A DNA stretch of 64,000 nt from an uncultured Alphaproteobacteria bacterium. GTDB taxonomy: Bacteria; Pseudomonadota; Alphaproteobacteria; Rhodobacterales; Rhodobacteraceae. The notes beneath the pieces were generated by a model. It ran no database searches. It saw only the letters and a list, made by a program, of their open reading frames with translations, and was not told the DNA's origin. Positions 44,298 to 53,393 of this stretch are shown here, one piece after another. Position numbers and translations under genes: made by a program. Where the stretch lies: positions 27,057-91,056 of the forward strand of contig CACBBC010000003.1 of NCBI GenBank assembly GCA_902537415.1. Reading direction: 5' to 3'. Each line of letters starts with the position of its first letter. The first letter of the stretch is position 1.

Positions 44298-46358
44298 TTG
44301 GTTAGGTCGTTAAATAGACTTTTAAGACCAAAAACTATCGCCGTTTATGGAGGAAGTTGGTCTAAAAATGTTGTGAAAGAGCTAAAAAAGAATTCATTTT
44401 TGGGTGAGATTTGGGCTGTTCACCCCACAAAAAAAAGTATAGGGGGAGTCAAGTGTTATAGAACAACTCGTGACTTGCCATCATCTCCAGATGCAGTATT
44501 TGTGGGGGTTAATAGAGAGAAAACTGTTTCAATTATCGAAGAACTATCCGAAATAGATGCGGGAGGAGTTGTATGTTTTGCTTCAGGGTTTTCTGAAACA
44601 TCAGTTGATGATAAATCAGACCATGGTAAGACACTACAATGTAGAATCGTTAAAGCTGCTAGGCAGATGCCGATTTTAGGCCCAAATTGTTATGGTTTCA
44701 TAAATTATTTAGACAATGCACTTATCTGGCCTGATCAACATGGTGGAGAACAAGTCAATAAGGGGGTAGCTATACTTACCCAAAGTTCTAATATCGCAAT
44801 TAATTTGACTATGCAATGCAGAGGCCTCCCTATTGCTTATGTGATAACGGTTGGCAACCAGGGTCAGCTTAATCAAGCTCAAATAGCTTTGGAATTATTA
44901 CAAGACTCTAGAGTAACTGCTATTGGTCTGCATATCGAGGGGATAATAAATCCTAAAGATTTTGAAAAGTTGGTAAGAGAGGCTAAAACTTTAAAAAAAG
45001 GAATTGTAGCTTTAAAGGTAGGTAAATCGAAACTAGCCGAAAATGCCACTATTTCTCACACTGCCTCGATGGCAGGAAATTATCAAGGAGCAATAGCTTT
45101 ACTCAACAAATTAGCTATCGCAACTGTAAATGGTCTAGAGAGCTTTTTAAATACATTAATGATTTTACATATTCATCAACCGATAAGTGGTAATAAAATT
45201 GCCTCACTGTCCTGTTCTGGTGGCGAGGCGAGCCTAATTGCAGATTTAGCTGAATCATTTAATTTGAGGTTTCCAAAACTTAGCTCTAAACAAAAAAGAA
45301 AACTTAAGTCCGCGTTAGGTGATTTAGTTCATTTATCTAATCCTTTAGATTATCAAACATATGTTTGGAATGACCAAGTAAAGCTGACAATTGCGTTTAA
45401 AACTATGATGGAAGAGAAATATGATTTCTTATTTATAATTATGGATCTACCCAAACAAGGTCGCTGCTCCTCAGATGCATGGTATCCAGCAATTGCAGCG
45501 CTAAAAGAAGCTAAAAAAATTGCAAAATGCCCAGTCGGGCTAATAACGTCTCTTGAAGAAAATATGCCGGAAAAGTTTGCAAAGGATTTAATAAGGCACT
45601 CAATAATTCCACTTACTGGATTAGAAAATAGTCTTGCCGCTGTAAAGGCATTACAAAATGTGGGTATACAGTGGAAAGTAAAGAGCACTCCATCAATTAT
45701 ATGGGAACGCTGGCCAAATGAGAAATCTCGGGTACTAGATGAGTATCAATCGAAAAAAGTTTTAAGTAGTATAGGCATTAATGTTCCAAAAGGTTTTGTA
45801 ATTACAGATAAAAATTCTCTCTTAAATAAATTTAGAACGATTAAAAAAGCTGTTGCTTTAAAAGCCATAGGCATTAATCACAAGACAGATGTTTCTGGAG
45901 TAGTTCTTGGAATAAATAATGAAAACGAACTGATTAATAAATTCAATAATATGAAGAGATTAACTAGTTCAAAAGAATTTTTAATAGAGCGCCAAGTAGA
46001 TAATTTTTTAGTAGAGCTTTTAATTGGAATTGTAAGAGATCCGCAACATGGCTTTATGATAACGATAGCAGAGGGTGGAGTTTTATCTGAGTTGCGAAAA
46101 GACTCTGTTACCTTGTGTATGCCGTGTAAAAAGACTGAGATAGCGAGGGCATTAGAAAAATTAAAAATATGGCCTTTGTTAAATGGGTACAGAAATAAAA
46201 AAGCCGCTAATATCAACAATATAGTTTTGGCAATCTTTTCACTGCAACGTTATGCTTTAGAAGAGAAAGCTAGATTAGTTGAAGTGGAAATAAACCCTCT
46301 TTTAGTAAAATCAAATCAGGTTGTTGCAGCTGATGCACTTATACGAGAAAATTATTAA
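44298..46358 (+). CDS. NDP-forming acyl-CoA synthetase (acetate-CoA ligase family)
   Basis: A 686-residue single-chain CoA ligase when started at TTG 44298, which has GGGTGG 6 bases upstream and lies just after the preceding stop. The order is a CoA-binding domain (about 1-130, IAVYGGSWSKNV), succinyl-CoA-synthetase-like domains with the phospho-His segment ISHTASMAGNYQGA, and a C-terminal ATP-grasp domain (about 475-680, KAVALKAIGINHKTDVSGVV, EVEINPLLV). It would make a CoA thioester with ATP to ADP. Between an acyl-CoA dehydrogenase and caiD it probably replaces the AMP-forming CaiC in activating betaine substrates. Confidence 0.85.
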   Translation: MVRSLNRLLRPKTIAVYGGSWSKNVVKELKKNSFLGEIWAVHPTKKSIGGVKCYRTTRDLPSSPDAVFVGVNREKTVSIIEELSEIDAGGVVCFASGFSETSVDDKSDHGKTLQCRIVKAARQMPILGPNCYGFINYLDNALIWPDQHGGEQVNKGVAILTQSSNIAINLTMQCRGLPIAYVITVGNQGQLNQAQIALELLQDSRVTAIGLHIEGIINPKDFEKLVREAKTLKKGIVALKVGKSKLAENATISHTASMAGNYQGAIALLNKLAIATVNGLESFLNTLMILHIHQPISGNKIASLSCSGGEASLIADLAESFNLRFPKLSSKQKRKLKSALGDLVHLSNPLDYQTYVWNDQVKLTIAFKTMMEEKYDFLFIIMDLPKQGRCSSDAWYPAIAALKEAKKIAKCPVGLITSLEENMPEKFAKDLIRHSIIPLTGLENSLAAVKALQNVGIQWKVKSTPSIIWERWPNEKSRVLDEYQSKKVLSSIGINVPKGFVITDKNSLLNKFRTIKKAVALKAIGINHKTDVSGVVLGINNENELINKFNNMKRLTSSKEFLIERQVDNFLVELLIGIVRDPQHGFMITIAEGGVLSELRKDSVTLCMPCKKTEIARALEKLKIWPLLNGYRNKKAANINNIVLAIFSLQRYALEEKARLVEVEINPLLVKSNQVVAADALIRENY

Positions 46359-46369
46359 ATGGTAGGAAA

Positions 46370-47161
46370 ATGGCAATAAAGACGAATGAATTAAAAACAA
46401 AAATCAAGGGAGCAATACTTGAGGTCACACTCGACCGCCCTAAGGCAAATGCCATCGATCTGCTCACCAGCCAGAGAATGGGTGAAATCTTCATGGAATT
46501 TAGAGATAATTCAAAACTACGCGTAGCTATTTTAAGAGCTGAGGGAGAGAAATTTTTCACTGCAGGTTGGGACTTAAAAGCAGCAGCTGACGGAGATGCT
46601 GTAGATGGTGACTATGGCATCGGAGGTTTCGGAGGACTTCAAGAACTTGGGAACCACAATAAGCCAGTAATTTGCGCAGTAAATGGTATTTGCTGCGGCG
46701 GTGGATTAGAGATAGCTTTGTCTTGTGACTTAATTATCTGCTCAGAAAATGCTACCTTTGCACTACCCGAAATTCGTTCAGGGACTGTTGCTGATGCGGC
46801 TTCTATTAAGCTTCCAAAAAGAATACCTTATCATGTTGCTATGGACCTATTGTTAACAGGGCGATGGTTTGATGCCCAGGAGGCAATGTCGTATGGATTA
46901 ATAAAAGAAATAGTTAAATTTGATCAGCTTAGAAAAAAAGCATGGGACTTGGCCGAGATTTTAGCAAGTGGACCACCGCTAGTTTATGCAGCCATAAAAG
47001 AAATTGTGCGTGAAGCAGAGGATTTAAAATTTCAAGATGCCTTAAACAGAATAACCAAGAGGCAATTTAAAACTGTTGATCATTTATATTCGAGTGAAGA
47101 TCAAATTGAGGGTGCAAAAGCATTTGCTGAAAAACGAGATCCAAAGTGGAAAGGAAAATAA
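46370..47161 (+). CDS. caiD: carnitinyl-CoA dehydratase (crotonobetainyl-CoA hydratase)
   Basis: A 263-residue crotonase that interconverts crotonobetainyl-CoA and carnitinyl-CoA. Very CaiD-like segments are FTAGWDLKAAADGDA, YGIGGFGGLQEL, CCGGGLEIALSCDL and the end AEKRDPKWKGK. Both catalytic Glu are present (GGGLE and LPEIRSG). The CaiD-specific N-terminal loop and C-terminus make this more than a generic hydratase call. It follows the CoA ligase by 11 bases. Confidence 0.87.
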   Translation: MAIKTNELKTKIKGAILEVTLDRPKANAIDLLTSQRMGEIFMEFRDNSKLRVAILRAEGEKFFTAGWDLKAAADGDAVDGDYGIGGFGGLQELGNHNKPVICAVNGICCGGGLEIALSCDLIICSENATFALPEIRSGTVADAASIKLPKRIPYHVAMDLLLTGRWFDAQEAMSYGLIKEIVKFDQLRKKAWDLAEILASGPPLVYAAIKEIVREAEDLKFQDALNRITKRQFKTVDHLYSSEDQIEGAKAFAEKRDPKWKGK

Positions 47162-47225
47162 TTTATTAGTTTCAAATTAAGTGCTGAAAATTGGATAAAA
47201 ATATTTATTCTAAAAGGGAGGGAAT

Positions 47226-47480
47226 ATGAAAGATAGGTATCAAGTCGTTATAATAGGTGGTGGAGTTGATGGGGATAGAGTCATTGAGATGTTAGAACGA
47301 ATTTGTCCTCTAAATTTATCTCAAAAAATTTTTGCTATCGGAGATGTTAAAAGAACTATTATGGATCACTTAAATGTGATTATATTTAGAGAAACAGAAA
47401 AAAAATTTGTATTGTTCTCGCCAAGCTCTTCTTCTGGTTCCTTTCTTAAATCCATTGAGATATCTTCGAGAAATATTTAA
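47226..47480 (+). pseudogene. short remnant-like ORF with FAD-binding start
   Basis: An 84-codon frame with a strong ribosome binding site (GGGAGG). It opens with YQVVIIGGGVDG, the dinucleotide-binding start seen in dimethylglycine and sarcosine dehydrogenases (usually YQVVVIGGGVVG). The rest does not resemble that family. Full dehydrogenases are several hundred residues and commonly precede fhs and folD in related bacteria. I read it as the 5' stump of such a gene after a deletion, though a genuine small protein cannot be excluded. Confidence 0.45.
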
Positions 47481-47496
47481 ATAAAAGGGAGATGAA

Positions 47497-49173
47497 ATGA
47501 AAGTCAAATCTGATATCGAAATTGCAAGAGAGGCACAGAAACTTCCTATAAAAGAAGTAGCAAAAAAATTAGGTATAGAAGACGAAGAATTAATTCCCTT
47601 TGGGCATGATAAAGCAAAAGTATCAGATCAATTTATTAGATCGGTAAAAAATAATCAAAACGGTAAGCTCATTTTAGTAACAGCGGTAAATCCGACACCC
47701 GCCGGTGAAGGTAAGACTACGACTACGGTAGGCCTAGGTGATGGACTTTGTGCTTTGGGAAAGAGAGCGGCTATATGCATTCGCGAAGCATCTTTAGGAC
47801 CTTGCTTTGGCATGAAAGGGGGAGCTGCTGGCGGAGGGTTAGCGCAAGTTGTGCCTATGGAAGAAATGAATTTACACTTCACTGGAGACTTTCACGCAAT
47901 TACTAGCGCTCATAACCTTTTAGCAGCAATGATAGACAACCATATATATTGGGGTAACGAGCAAAATATTGACCTCAGAAGAGTTGTTTGGCGACGGGTA
48001 ATGGATATGAATGATAGGGCACTTAGAGACGTAGTCACAAGCCTAGGAGGTGTCGCTAATGGATATCCAAAGCAATCAGGGTTTGATATCACTGTAGCTT
48101 CTGAAGTAATGGCAATTTTATGTTTAGCTAATGATCTTTCAGATCTCAGAAAAAGATTAGGTGAAATAATCGTTGCGTATAGAAAAGATCGAACTCCAGT
48201 TTTTTGCAAAGATATTAAAGCAGATGGCGCAATGACCGTACTCTTACAACAAGCTATGCAACCCAATATCGTTCAAACACTAGAAAATAATCCTGCATTT
48301 GTCCATGGAGGACCTTTTGCTAATATTGCCCATGGTTGCAATTCTGTTATCGCTACAAAAACCGCTCTAAAGATAGCTAACTATGTAGTAACCGAAGCGG
48401 GTTTTGGAGCCGACCTCGGTGCCGAGAAATTTGTTAATATAAAGTGTAGGAAAGCTGGGATAAAGCCCGACGCTGCTGTAATCGTTGCCACAGTTAGGTC
48501 GATGAAAATGAACGGTGGCATAGTTTCCAAAAATGATCTGAGTACGGAAAATATCGAAGCTGTGCAACGAGGTTGTGCAAACCTTGGAAGACATATTGAA
48601 AATGTAAAATCATTTGGAATACCAGTCGTCGTTGCAATAAACCACTTTGTTAGCGATACAAATGCCGAGATTGAGGCGCTCAGACGGTATGTAGCTGATA
48701 AGGGTACTGAAGCTTTTGTCTGTAAGCATTGGGCAGAAGGTTCTACCGGAATCCTTCCTCTCGCGAATAAGGTTGTTGAGATTGCAGAAAACAAAAGTAA
48801 ATTTGTTTACACATACAAAGACGATTTGTCTCTGATTGAAAAAATCGAAAGAGTCGCTAAAAAAATATATAGAGCTGATGAAGTTCTTGCGAACAAGTCA
48901 ATTAGGGATCAGCTACAGTTATGGGAAAATGATGGTTATGGTGATCTCCCTATTTGTATGGCGAAAACCCAATATAGCTTTACTACAGATCCTAACAGAA
49001 GGGGTGCACCAAACGGGCACTCAATACCAATAAGAGAAGTAAGACTGTCGGCAGGGGCTGGTTTCATTGTTGTTATTTGTGGAGAAGTTATGACTATGCC
49101 TGGACTTCCCAAAGTTCCAAGCGCGGAGGCCATAATGCTCAATAAAAAAGGCGACGTTGAGGGCTTATTTTAA
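47497..49173 (+). CDS. fhs: formate-tetrahydrofolate ligase
   Basis: A 558-residue ATP-dependent enzyme joining formate and tetrahydrofolate, reversible in C1 oxidation. The P-loop is [17 protein letters not shown]. Further signatures are [26 protein letters not shown] and the C-terminal [28 protein letters not shown] precedes the ATG. It is followed 16 bases later by folD; the pair interconverts methylene-THF and formate. Confidence 0.97.
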   Translation: MKVKSDIEIAREAQKLPIKEVAKKLGIEDEELIPFGHDKAKVSDQFIRSVKNNQNGKLILVTAVNPTPAGEGKTTTTVGLGDGLCALGKRAAICIREASLGPCFGMKGGAAGGGLAQVVPMEEMNLHFTGDFHAITSAHNLLAAMIDNHIYWGNEQNIDLRRVVWRRVMDMNDRALRDVVTSLGGVANGYPKQSGFDITVASEVMAILCLANDLSDLRKRLGEIIVAYRKDRTPVFCKDIKADGAMTVLLQQAMQPNIVQTLENNPAFVHGGPFANIAHGCNSVIATKTALKIANYVVTEAGFGADLGAEKFVNIKCRKAGIKPDAAVIVATVRSMKMNGGIVSKNDLSTENIEAVQRGCANLGRHIENVKSFGIPVVVAINHFVSDTNAEIEALRRYVADKGTEAFVCKHWAEGSTGILPLANKVVEIAENKSKFVYTYKDDLSLIEKIERVAKKIYRADEVLANKSIRDQLQLWENDGYGDLPICMAKTQYSFTTDPNRRGAPNGHSIPIREVRLSAGAGFIVVICGEVMTMPGLPKVPSAEAIMLNKKGDVEGLF

Positions 49174-49189
49174 AAGGTCGAGGAAAATA

Positions 49190-50083
49190 ATGAATGAAAT
49201 TATTGACGGAAAAAAGTTTTCACAAACACTACGCGCCAAAGTAAAAAATTATGTCGATGTCATAAAGGAAAAACATGGGGTAACTCCAGGTTTAGCAGTA
49301 ATACTTGTTGGAGAGGACCCCGCGAGCCAGGTATATGTGAGAAATAAAGGAAAGCAAACCTTAGAAGTTGGCATGAACTCCTATGAGTATAAGCTGGATG
49401 TGTCAACTTCTTCCGATGTACTACTCAACCTCATAAAAAAATTAAATAACGATGTGAATGTTCATGGGGTTCTATGTCAACTACCTTTACCCGACCACTT
49501 GAATGAAAAAGAGGTGATTAATTCTATCGATCCAAAAAAAGATGTGGATGGATTTCATATATCAAATGTTGGTCTTCTAAATACGGGTCAAAAGTCAATG
49601 ATCCCCTGTACACCATTAGGGTGTTTATTATTACTTAAAGACAGGCTAGGAGACCTTTCAGGTAAAAATGCAGTGGTCGTAGGAAGATCAAATATAGTTG
49701 GTAAGCCGATGGCTAATTTACTTTTACAAGAAAATTGTACTGTAACTATAGCTCACTCTCGAACAGAGAATATAGAAACTATATGTGCGCAAGCTGATAT
49801 TATCGTGGCTGCGGTAGGGAGGCCTGAGATGATTAAAAAAGAATGGGTAAAGCCTGGGGCTACAGTCATAGATGTTGGTATAAACCGAGTAACAAAAAAT
49901 ATTGATGGACACGAAAAAACTACTTTGGTGGGTGACGTTTGTTTTAATGATATGGCTGGTTTAGTAGCCGGCGTTACACCTGTACCCGGTGGAGTAGGAC
50001 CAATGACTATAGCTTGTCTTTTAGCAAATACTGTTACTGCATGCTATAGATCACAAGACCTTTATGACCCAGAGTTTACTTAA
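49190..50083 (+). CDS. folD: methylenetetrahydrofolate dehydrogenase/cyclohydrolase
   Basis: A 297-residue bifunctional enzyme oxidising methylene-THF to formyl-THF. The start at 49190 has GAGG 7 bases upstream. Signatures are [16 protein letters not shown] with the catalytic Lys, [24 protein letters not shown], the NADP site [17 protein letters not shown] and the end [12 protein letters not shown]. It works with fhs just upstream. Confidence 0.97.
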   Translation: MNEIIDGKKFSQTLRAKVKNYVDVIKEKHGVTPGLAVILVGEDPASQVYVRNKGKQTLEVGMNSYEYKLDVSTSSDVLLNLIKKLNNDVNVHGVLCQLPLPDHLNEKEVINSIDPKKDVDGFHISNVGLLNTGQKSMIPCTPLGCLLLLKDRLGDLSGKNAVVVGRSNIVGKPMANLLLQENCTVTIAHSRTENIETICAQADIIVAAVGRPEMIKKEWVKPGATVIDVGINRVTKNIDGHEKTTLVGDVCFNDMAGLVAGVTPVPGGVGPMTIACLLANTVTACYRSQDLYDPEFT

Positions 50084-50144
50084 CGATTATTTTTTGGAGT
50101 TTTTTTGTTAATTGTTACTTTCGTGATAACATTTAACGATTATT
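50080..50144. repeat. 12-base direct repeat pair
   Basis: TTAACGATTATT occurs at 50080-50091 (spanning the folD stop codon) and again at 50133-50144, 53 bases apart start to start. Between them lies an AT-rich spacer with T-runs. It may reflect a small duplication or a regulatory pair; nothing else supports a function. Confidence 0.4.
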
Positions 50145-50160
50145 CGTATGAGCCCAACTT

Positions 50161-50415
50161 TTGAAAAACATAACAAACCACGATAGCTTTTTAAAGCTTG
50201 CCCTTCGAAAAAGTGTAATGAGAAGAGCTTTAAGGATTGCTCTAATCGTTGGTTGTATACTTGCTCTAATAAACCATGGTGACAGAATAATTTTTCAGGA
50301 TATGAAATCAGTCGATTGGTTTAAAATTCTTTTAACTTTCTGCGTGCCGTACTGTGTCTCCACTATTTCATCTGTTTTGGCAATCAAACGAGAAATTGAG
50401 ATAAATGAGTCCTAA
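50161..50415 (+). CDS. NrtS-like small membrane protein
   Basis: An 84-residue product with two hydrophobic helices. The segment ALRIALIVGCILALINHGD and the later VPYCVSTISSVLAI match the small NrtS-type proteins annotated as nitrate/nitrite transporters. The start is TTG at 50161 without a good ribosome binding site; Met20 (50218) would still keep both helices. Function in this context is unclear. Confidence 0.65.
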   Translation: MKNITNHDSFLKLALRKSVMRRALRIALIVGCILALINHGDRIIFQDMKSVDWFKILLTFCVPYCVSTISSVLAIKREIEINES

Positions 50416-50457
50416 AAAAAAAAGTTTTCTTTATAATTAGTTCCTATAGAGGTTTTT

Positions 50458-51312
50458 ATGAAAAAAAAGATATTGCTTACAGGCGCAGGAGGTAGATTGG
50501 GTTCTTATCTTAGAGAGCCACTTTCAAACATCTGCAGTACACTTATTTCGACTGACATAAAAAAAGATATTGGAAAACTCAATGAAAATGAAAAATATTT
50601 TTCAGCCGATTTATCAAATTTTGATCAGATATGTGACCTAACAAAAGACGTTTCGCTTATCTGCCATTTTGGAGCTTTAGTAGACGAAGTGCCATTTAAC
50701 GATATGCTAGGTGCTAATTTTATTGGCTCCTATAACATTTGGGAAGCAGCTCGCCAAAATAAGTGTGCTAGGGTAGTTTATGCAAGTTCTATTCATGCAG
50801 TCGGCATGTATAAAAGAACAAAAACATTAAGGCCAAAGACTGCACATCGAGCTGATGGTTTTTATGGGCTATCAAAGTGTTTCACTGAAAATTTGGCCCG
50901 GATGTATTACGATAAATGTGGTGTTGAAGCGGTGTGCTTAAGAATTGCTACATGTTCACCAGTAACAACGCAAAGAAGTTTATCGAGTTGGCTTTCTTAT
51001 GGTGACTTGGTTCAATTGGTTATGAAAGCAATTGATACTTCACATACCGGTTATTCGGTTATTTATGGAGTGTCAGACAATGATCGTTCTAACTTGAGCA
51101 ACATAGAAGCAGGGCATATCGGTTTCAAACCCCAAGATAATGCTGAGATTTACGCAAATAAAATCTTTGCAGATGACTTAACAGACGAATTAGCAGACGA
51201 AGGGAACAAATTGCATGGTGGTCCTTTTGCATCCACTGATCTAGGAGTTAGCGCGATGGATAAAATGAAAATAGTTTATGCGCATAAAGGGGATTTGCCA
51301 GATGAAAGATAA
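50458..51312 (+). CDS. uronate-dehydrogenase-like NAD-dependent epimerase/dehydratase family protein
   Basis: A 284-residue extended SDR. The NAD motif is LLTGAGGRLGSYLREPL, and the Ser/Tyr/Lys triad lies in VYASSIHAVGMY and FYGLSKCFTENLARMYYDK. It aligns by eye along its length with Agrobacterium-type uronate dehydrogenase, but the Asn after the catalytic Ser (SSNH) is Ile here (SSIH). The substrate may therefore be another sugar-acid-like aldose. AGAGG lies 8 bases before the ATG. Its end overlaps the ThDP enzyme gene. Confidence 0.8.
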   Translation: MKKKILLTGAGGRLGSYLREPLSNICSTLISTDIKKDIGKLNENEKYFSADLSNFDQICDLTKDVSLICHFGALVDEVPFNDMLGANFIGSYNIWEAARQNKCARVVYASSIHAVGMYKRTKTLRPKTAHRADGFYGLSKCFTENLARMYYDKCGVEAVCLRIATCSPVTTQRSLSSWLSYGDLVQLVMKAIDTSHTGYSVIYGVSDNDRSNLSNIEAGHIGFKPQDNAEIYANKIFADDLTDELADEGNKLHGGPFASTDLGVSAMDKMKIVYAHKGDLPDER

Positions 51313-53047
51313 TAATATGCTTCGAGGAGGACAGCTTTTAGCGAAATCTTTTAAAGATAAAGGAATAGAACATGTGTTTACACTCGCAGGTGGGTTTTGT
51401 AACCCTGCACTTGAGGGTTTCATGAATCATCAAATACCGGTGATAAATTGCCCGCATGAACAAATTGCGGGCCATTTGGCAGACGGCCATACGAGACTTT
51501 CAAGGAAACCTTCTGTTTGTCTAGTTGGACCAGAGGGTTTTGCGAATGCGATACCTGCCATGATGGAGGCTTGGGGGGAACGCTCTCCTGTAATTTTTGT
51601 TACAGGCTCATCCACACTGAAAAAGCAAGGCGCTGGAGGATTTAAGGAAATAGATGACGTTTCTATCGCAAGACCACTTACAAAATACAGTGCATCAATA
51701 ACAGATGGAAATAGAATTCCTGAGTTCGTGGATAGAGCGTGGAGAATAGCAACAAGCGGTTATCCAGGACCGGTTCATCTAAGTATGCCAGTAGACATAA
51801 TGTTTTCTTCCTTTGATGAAAGTTCCTCAGATATGGAGCGTCCATTTACTAGAAAAGAACCAAAGACTTACAAAGCATGGCCTGAACCCTCAGCACTAAA
51901 TGAGATAATTGACATTATAAAGTCTTCAAAAAAACCCATAATTATCGGTGGACATGGGATATGGTGGTCAAAAAATGAAGACCTGTTAAAGCAAGTTGGT
52001 GATGAAATAAGAATTCCAATTTTTAATGTGCCATATCACCAAAAATTATTAAATGAAAATTGCAAGGCCTTTCTAGGGCTTGCCGATGTGCATCAGTACC
52101 ATCCTTCAAAGTTTGCTTTCAATGAATCTGATTGCATAATAATGGTAGGAGGTCGCTTGGATAATCAAATGAATTTCGGCAATCCACCATTATTTCCTGC
52201 AAGTTCGAGGCTAATATGTGTCAACGGTTCGCACGAAGAAATAGAATTTAATAGAGCGGCTGACCATTTGCTTTTGAGTGATCCTGGAGCTTTTTTTGAA
52301 GGTCTACTTAAGTCACATAACAGGGATAAATTCTCTTTGGAAAAAGATTGGTTAGCTAAAAATATTGGGGAAAGAAAAAAATGGGTGGCTGCGTCGCTAA
52401 GCAATCTTGTTGAAACAACGAATTATCCAGCATGGAGTGGCGGAAAAATTCACCCTTTAGAGCTTTCTCTGTCGGTACAAAAGTGTATGACAGACGAAGA
52501 TATCTTAGTTTTTGATGGAGGTAATACACACTTTTGGTCAGAAATTGCTGTTAATATAATGGCCTCTAATGGATTAGCTCTTTCCCAAATAATGCACCCT
52601 GGTTCCTATTCAATGCTAGGCGTTGGAGTGTCATTTGCACTGTCGGCAAAGCGGCTCAATAAGGAGAAGACGATTGTATTAATTTCTGGAGATGGTGCTT
52701 TCCTTAGTGGGGGTTTATCCATTGAGACGGCCTTTCAAGAAAACCTGCCGATTGTTATAATTATCGATAACAATGGTGGTCTAGATTGTATATCGCAACA
52801 ACAGGAAAGATTGTTCAAGGATGGTTCTCATTTTGCAACAGATTTCAGAGATATACCATTTCATGGAATGTTTGAGGGAATGGGGGGTTATGGAGAGCTG
52901 GTAACTCACAAAGATGAGATTCAAGGAGCTGTAAGGCGAGCAATAGACAGCGGGAAACCTGCTTGTGTTAACGTAAAAACAAAAGGTGTTATCAGCCCAA
53001 TTGTTGCGGCTACAAGCGATAAAAGGGATAAGGCTTCTATAGAATAA
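51302..53047 (+). CDS. thiamine-diphosphate-dependent enzyme (acetolactate synthase/decarboxylase-like)
   Basis: A 581-residue ThDP enzyme in three domains. The N-terminal Pyr domain has the catalytic Glu in NCPHEQIAGHLADG. A central domain (about 190-320) follows, then the C-terminal PP domain with GDGAFLSGG, about 25 residues, and IDNNGG, the cofactor and Mg motif. The start at 51302 has AAGGGGA 8 bases upstream and overlaps the preceding stop by 11 bases. It does not carry obvious acetolactate synthase specificity; a 2-keto acid decarboxylase or lyase is possible. Confidence 0.83.
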   Translation: MKDNNMLRGGQLLAKSFKDKGIEHVFTLAGGFCNPALEGFMNHQIPVINCPHEQIAGHLADGHTRLSRKPSVCLVGPEGFANAIPAMMEAWGERSPVIFVTGSSTLKKQGAGGFKEIDDVSIARPLTKYSASITDGNRIPEFVDRAWRIATSGYPGPVHLSMPVDIMFSSFDESSSDMERPFTRKEPKTYKAWPEPSALNEIIDIIKSSKKPIIIGGHGIWWSKNEDLLKQVGDEIRIPIFNVPYHQKLLNENCKAFLGLADVHQYHPSKFAFNESDCIIMVGGRLDNQMNFGNPPLFPASSRLICVNGSHEEIEFNRAADHLLLSDPGAFFEGLLKSHNRDKFSLEKDWLAKNIGERKKWVAASLSNLVETTNYPAWSGGKIHPLELSLSVQKCMTDEDILVFDGGNTHFWSEIAVNIMASNGLALSQIMHPGSYSMLGVGVSFALSAKRLNKEKTIVLISGDGAFLSGGLSIETAFQENLPIVIIIDNNGGLDCISQQQERLFKDGSHFATDFRDIPFHGMFEGMGGYGELVTHKDEIQGAVRRAIDSGKPACVNVKTKGVISPIVAATSDKRDKASIE

Positions 53048-53049
53048 TA

Positions 53050-53391
53050 ATGCCCTCAATAAGTACACATGTATTAAATTCCGAAACCGGTACTCATGTC
53101 GCTGGTCTAACAGTTACCCTTACACATATTGGTCCAGATGGGGCAAAAAAGACAATGTTTTCAGAAAAAACTGATGCGGGGGGACGCATTTTAGAGAACT
53201 TTGACTTTCCCCTTAAAAGCAATGAAATTTTTGAGATTGAATTTAAACTATCAGATATTCATATGAAGAAAAAAGGTATATACTGTAGAGATATAATTTT
53301 CAGGGTATCTTTCAGTTCAGAAAATGAAAAATTCCATATTCCCATTATCGTGTCTCAAAACGGCGCCTCTACTTGGTGGTCGGGAGAATAA
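53050..53391 (+). CDS. transthyretin-like protein (5-hydroxyisourate hydrolase family, divergent)
   Basis: A 113-residue transthyretin fold. It starts STHVLNSETGTHVAGL, with the His of the hydrolase; TDAGGRILENF keeps the catalytic Arg and FHIPIIVSQNG keeps the second His. The C-terminal tetrapeptide diagnostic of true hydroxyisourate hydrolases (YRGS) is missing; the end is STWWSGE. No other urate gene is nearby. It begins 2 bases after the ThDP gene and 2 bases before the DmdA-like gene. Confidence 0.8.
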   Translation: MPSISTHVLNSETGTHVAGLTVTLTHIGPDGAKKTMFSEKTDAGGRILENFDFPLKSNEIFEIEFKLSDIHMKKKGIYCRDIIFRVSFSSENEKFHIPIIVSQNGASTWWSGE

Positions 53392-53393
53392 AA

